DNA from: Sporisorium sorghi
Lineage: Eukaryota; Basidiomycota; Ustilaginomycetes; Ustilaginales; Ustilaginaceae
Reading direction: 5' to 3'
NCBI GenBank assembly: GCA_023212695.1
Contig: JALCCG010000058.1
Location: forward strand, 32,950-96,949
DNA length: 64,000 nucleotides
The notes beneath the pieces are model-generated. The model was not told where the DNA came from. It made no database searches and worked only from the letters and a program-made list of their open reading frames with translations. The position numbers were made by a program, and so were the translations under genes. Positions 60,820-64,000 of the stretch are shown piece after piece. The stretch's first letter is position 1. Each line of letters starts with the position of its first letter.

Positions 60820-61674
60820 TTGCCTCGATCTCCTCAGGTCGGTCGACATTGCTTCGGGGTCGATGGGTATCGTCATTCGTCTCGAGTTGACAGTTTTGGT
60901 TTTTCGTAATTTACGTCTTTGATCTAGATCGGGCGCCCTTTGGCAATTTTCACTCTGTGTTAGAGCGTGGTCGGCCGTGACGTCTGACAGAATCGACTGA
61001 GGTTTTGCGGTGACTCTTCTGCAGCGTGAAAGTTGGCAGCGGCAAGGCGCTTGCACAATGACCGCCACCAAGAGACCAACACCAAACAGATCCTCGCTGT
61101 CATCATTCACGGAAAAAAAACTCTTTCGAGGAGAAGCGAGAGTTGGGCTATGTGGCTCGTAGAGGCAAGCTGTCCTCTAAGCCGAGCAAAGGAAGCGAGC
61201 AAGGGAAAGCGGCAGCAGCAGCTTCTAGCTGGCTTTGAAAGCGCACTTTTTTTTTTGGGGGCTTGAGCGCTGTGCGGCTGCGGCTTTCTACAGTAGAAAC
61301 AACTTTTGTATTGAAGACCGTCTGGGGTATTTTTGAAAAGCGGCCTTTGAAAAGCGTATTTCAGGTGCGAAAATCGTGGGACAGTCGGCTCTCCAATCTC
61401 GCTTGATTTGTATGGCAGCAGCAGCAGCAGCGAGCGAGCGAGCCAGCGAGCCAGCCAGCCAGCCAGCCTGAACCCTGGTTTGATGGATGGAGGTCAGTCA
61501 CCATGTCCAACTTAGCTGGCGTTGAAAGCAGCCCGACCTTGCCGTTGCTCCCTGACATCCTTCGACAAGACTGCCTTAAATATTCTCTGTTCCTTTCATT
61601 CCTCCACGACGACGTCTACAACCATCATCCATCCTCCGCAACCCCGCTCTCACTCCGATCCCTTCCTCTACAAA
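60820..61674. other. Intergenic region with CAG/GCGA repeat tract upstream of the thiolase gene
   Basis: About 855 bp. A compound repeat occupies about 61413-61468 (GCAGCAGCAGCAG, then GCGA and GCCA units). TTAAATAT at about 61576 lies 100 bp before the thiolase ATG and may serve as its TATA-like element. No gene is seen. Confidence 0.6.
61413..61468. repeat. Compound CAG, GCGA and GCCA simple repeat
   Basis: Runs of GCAGCAGCAGCAG then GCGA and GCCA/GCCAGCCAGCC units in tandem, about 205-260 bp upstream of the thiolase start. Confidence 0.85.
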
Positions 61675-63024
61675 ATGTCCGCACGCAAAGCCTACATCGT
61701 CGGTGTCGGCATGACCGCCTTCACCAAGCCCGCCGACCGCGATTACCCCATCCTCGGTCTCGAAGCCAGCGTCAAGGCGCTCATCGATGCCGGCCTCACC
61801 TACGACGACGTCGAGTACGCCGCAGCTGGCTACGTCTACGGCGACTCCACCTGCGGACAGCGCGTGCTCTACCAGCTCGGCATGACCGGTATCCCCATCG
61901 TCAACGTCAACAACAACTGCTCCACCGGCTCGAGCGCGTTCAACCTCGCAGCCAACGCCGTGCTTGCCGGTCAGGCCGAGTGCGCGCTCGCCGTCGGCTT
62001 TGAAAAGATGGCTCCCGGTTCGCTGAGCTCCGCGTTCACCGACCGTGCCGCACCCATGGAGGGCACCATGTCGCAGCTGTTCGAGATCGAGGGCGACAAG
62101 GAGTACGAGGTGGAGGACTTTGGTCCGTTTGCGGCGCGCATCTTCGGCGCTGCTGGTCTCGAGTACTGCGAGAAATACGGTGCGACCTGGGACCACATTG
62201 CCGAGATTGCGGCCAAGAACCACGCGCACTCGGCGAACAATCCGTATGCGCAGTTCCGCGCGACGCCGAGCAAGGAGCAGGTGGCCAAGGCGCGCAAGAT
62301 CACGCGCGAGGTGACGCTGCCCATGTGCTCGCCCACCTCCGACGGCGGTGCGGCGGTGGTCGTGGCGTCGGAGGCGTTTGTGAAGAAGCATAAGCTCGAG
62401 GACCGCGCGATCGAGCTCGCGGGTATGGGCGTGGCTACGGACTCGATCAGGCTGTACGAGGACCGCTCGCGTATCGAGCTCGCGGGAGCAGACATGTCGC
62501 GCCGCGCCGCGCAGATCGCGTACAAGCAGGCTGGCATCGGGCCGAAGGATATCCAGGTGCTCGAGCTGCACGATTGCTTTGCGCCTAATGAGCTGATTAC
62601 TTACCCGGCGCTGGGGTTGTGTGCAGAGGGCGACGCGCACAAGCTCGTCGAGCAGAAGCTCAACACGTACAACGACTCTGGCAAGGGATGGGTCGTCAAC
62701 CCCTCCGGAGGACTGGAGTCCAAAGGCCACCCGCTGGGCGCTACCGGCCTGGGCATGATCAAGTACATGGTCGACCAGCTCCGCGGCGACGCTGGTGCGC
62801 TCCAGGTCAAGAACGTCCAGAATGCACTGACGCACAACATCGGCCTGGGTGGCAGCTGTGTCGTGACGATCTTGAGGCGTCCACCGTTCTACAAGGCCGG
62901 GGTGACGAACTCGGCCAAGCGCTTCGGGTACAATGCGGGCGATCAGGTCAAGAGCGTTACCGAGGAGGATCTGAACAAGGTCAAGAGCAAGCAGTACTCG
63001 GACTACCTCCCTGCTGATCTTTAG
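61675..63024 (+). CDS. SCPx-type 3-oxoacyl-CoA thiolase, 449 aa
   Basis: The ATG at 61675 follows CTACAAA. The sequence is a SCP2-thiolase: KAYIVGVGMTAFTKP, the nucleophilic Cys in VNVNNNCSTGSSAFNLA (about 80), LHDCFAPNELITY, the His of ESKGHPLGATGLG (about 355) and HNIGLGGSCVV near the end. This subgroup cleaves branched or bile-acid-like 3-oxoacyl-CoAs in animal peroxisomes; fungal members are likely peroxisomal beta-oxidation enzymes. No SCP2 domain follows and the C-terminus (PADL) is not a PTS1, so localisation is uncertain. The frame stays open for 78 codons beyond the TAG, without a PTS1 at its end. Confidence 0.92.
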   Translation: MSARKAYIVGVGMTAFTKPADRDYPILGLEASVKALIDAGLTYDDVEYAAAGYVYGDSTCGQRVLYQLGMTGIPIVNVNNNCSTGSSAFNLAANAVLAGQAECALAVGFEKMAPGSLSSAFTDRAAPMEGTMSQLFEIEGDKEYEVEDFGPFAARIFGAAGLEYCEKYGATWDHIAEIAAKNHAHSANNPYAQFRATPSKEQVAKARKITREVTLPMCSPTSDGGAAVVVASEAFVKKHKLEDRAIELAGMGVATDSIRLYEDRSRIELAGADMSRRAAQIAYKQAGIGPKDIQVLELHDCFAPNELITYPALGLCAEGDAHKLVEQKLNTYNDSGKGWVVNPSGGLESKGHPLGATGLGMIKYMVDQLRGDAGALQVKNVQNALTHNIGLGGSCVVTILRRPPFYKAGVTNSAKRFGYNAGDQVKSVTEEDLNKVKSKQYSDYLPADL

Positions 63025-63455
63025 CAAGCGCCTTTTTCGGATTTAGAGGTCGCGTCAGAAGGAGCGTCGCGAATGAATGAGAGAATGCGCTCATCCACGC
63101 CCACTTGTTCTTCCCTCAACGACATGTCCTCAAATGCTCAGTGTACATATACCTCTTGCGTCTCGTTGCATGCTCCAATGGAATGTTTGCGCCATCCTCA
63201 ATTCCGCCTCGAACCTCTGTCGTCGTTTTGGATTCAGACTGTGACACAAGACCGATCGTGAGAAAAAAAAGGTTGACGTGCCGCCCAACGGACCGCGCTT
63301 GCGTTCATCACCCACCCACCTTTCGCCATCGTCACTTCATCTGCCCCCCCCCCCTTGACGCTGCCAAGCTCAGCACGTGCGCTCGCAAACCACACAACTT
63401 GCGCAAACGCGGTCCGGTCTCTCCCACATCGTTCGCATCCCAAACGCAAGGCGGG
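63025..63455. other. 3' flank of the thiolase gene
   Basis: It contains a C-run (about 63343-63355) and the possible leader of the ORF that begins at 63456. No other gene is seen. Confidence 0.5.
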
Positions 63456-63878
63456 ATGCAGAACGTGCTGCTTGCAGCGTATTGTGTGCTGGCCCGGAAC
63501 GTGCTCGGAGCAGGAGGGCACGAGGTGTGCGAGCCGGCGCTTGTGGCGGTCGTTCTGGGAGAGAGAGCACGGTTGTTCCTGGATGCATTGGCACAATCGG
63601 CGCATGCGATGATGCACTTGTCGCTATCGATCTTGTCGCGGATCGTCTGGGTTGTCAGCCGACGAGCACAACTCCTGTTCGATGGCCTTCCAAGCTTCCA
63701 TCCGCCGTTGCCGTCGCTTTTAACGCACCTTGCGACCAAGTTCGATCTCGTCCCGCGCATCGACATACCATCTCCGACCACAACGACCACTTGCACCTCG
63801 GCGACTGGAACAGGCTCAAACTCCACCACCACATCGCAAAACATTTCGGGCGTTTCGCACTGCATCGCCAGCAACACT

Positions 63879-63925
<47 letters not shown>

Positions 63926-64000
63926 ATCCCCTAACAGAACCCGCGCCCCCAAATTACCACCGACTTTTTCTTTTCTCCCCTCTCCTACCCCAAACACAAA
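63456..64000 (+). CDS. Uncertain ORF open to the right edge
   Basis: From the ATG at 63456 (MQNVLLAAYCVLARNVLG) the frame is open to the window end, 181 codons, crossing a T40 run as poly-Phe. Residues 1-90 are helical and hydrophobic-amphipathic (ARLFLDALAQSAHAMMHLSLSILSRIVWVV; LLFDGLPSFHPPLPSLLTHL), then Thr/Ser rich. Codon third positions are not strongly C-biased as in firm genes here, and the other frames are also open, so it may be chance. If real, an intron probably removes the T run. Confidence 0.25.
63881..63920. repeat. Poly-T homopolymer (T40)
   Basis: A pure T run of 40 bp, 80 bp from the right window edge. Confidence 0.95.

Noticed and set aside
63025..63261. In-frame extension of the thiolase beyond its TAG (78 codons), as in cryptic PTS1 read-through
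   Set aside because: The extension ends in QDRS, not a PTS1, and the stop context is not the TGA-CTA type associated with read-through.

Overview
The window reads as nuclear DNA of a basidiomycete fungus, most likely a smut-type (Ustilaginales) yeast. This is inferred from the GC-rich, compact layout, mostly intronless long ORFs, short introns (67-92 bp) with GTGAGT/GTACGT-type donors and CTAAC/CTGAC branch sites, C/T-rich leaders ending in CACAATG-type starts, and eukaryote-only families throughout. I found no rRNA, tRNA, CRISPR array, transposon or prokaryote-type operon. About thirty protein genes are supported. Five are spliced, with junctions I could place by reading frame.

Layout. 0-11.9 kb: the 3' end of a bHLH regulator, Cdc123 (eIF2 assembly), CBP20 (nuclear cap binding), a SPOUT methyltransferase, Per1/PGAP3 (GPI remodelling), a small unknown protein, an arrestin and a START-like protein. 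11.9-18.7 kb: long intergenic DNA around a Rax1-like RGS membrane protein whose frame is broken. 18.7-30.9 kb: HMG-CoA lyase, an ABHD12-like hydrolase, an F-box/LRR protein, a metaxin-like protein, pterin carbinolamine dehydratase, HEATR6-like protein, a small Cys-rich membrane protein and a Ser/Thr-rich surface protein. 30.9-41 kb: an MFS transporter, a second F-box/LRR protein, a membrane-anchored S33/TAP hydrolase, and two long homopolymers. 41-45.5 kb: a nitronate monooxygenase gene whose second intron contains a complete DUF1275 membrane-protein gene on the same strand, then an M20 amidohydrolase. 46-59 kb: a large unknown basidiomycete protein, an SHPRH/Irc20-type SNF2-RING ATPase, a GNAT acetyltransferase, a fluoride exporter and a Gfo/Idh/MocA oxidoreductase. 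60-64 kb: a small secreted protein, an SCPx-type thiolase, and an ORF open to the right edge.

The most interesting locus is 41101-43880. The nitronate monooxygenase needs exons on both sides of the DUF1275 gene to be complete. Its C-terminal AKL peroxisomal signal lies beyond the nested gene. The donor of the host intron and the internal acceptor of the nested gene are both phase 2, so a chimeric splice would stay in frame. An assembly gap (10 N) and two poly-G tracts lie inside the nested gene; the sequence on either side of the gap is a corrupted duplicate of one locus, so the gap looks artefactual while the nesting itself is supported within each contig.

Metabolic links: HMG-CoA lyase (mitochondrial-type leader plus C-terminal AKL), nitronate monooxygenase (AKL) and the SCPx thiolase suggest peroxisomal/mitochondrial oxidation, but the genes are dispersed and do not form a cluster. 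Four A/T homopolymers of 40-80 bp occur; two directly follow what look like the first exons of genes, so they may mark misjoins.
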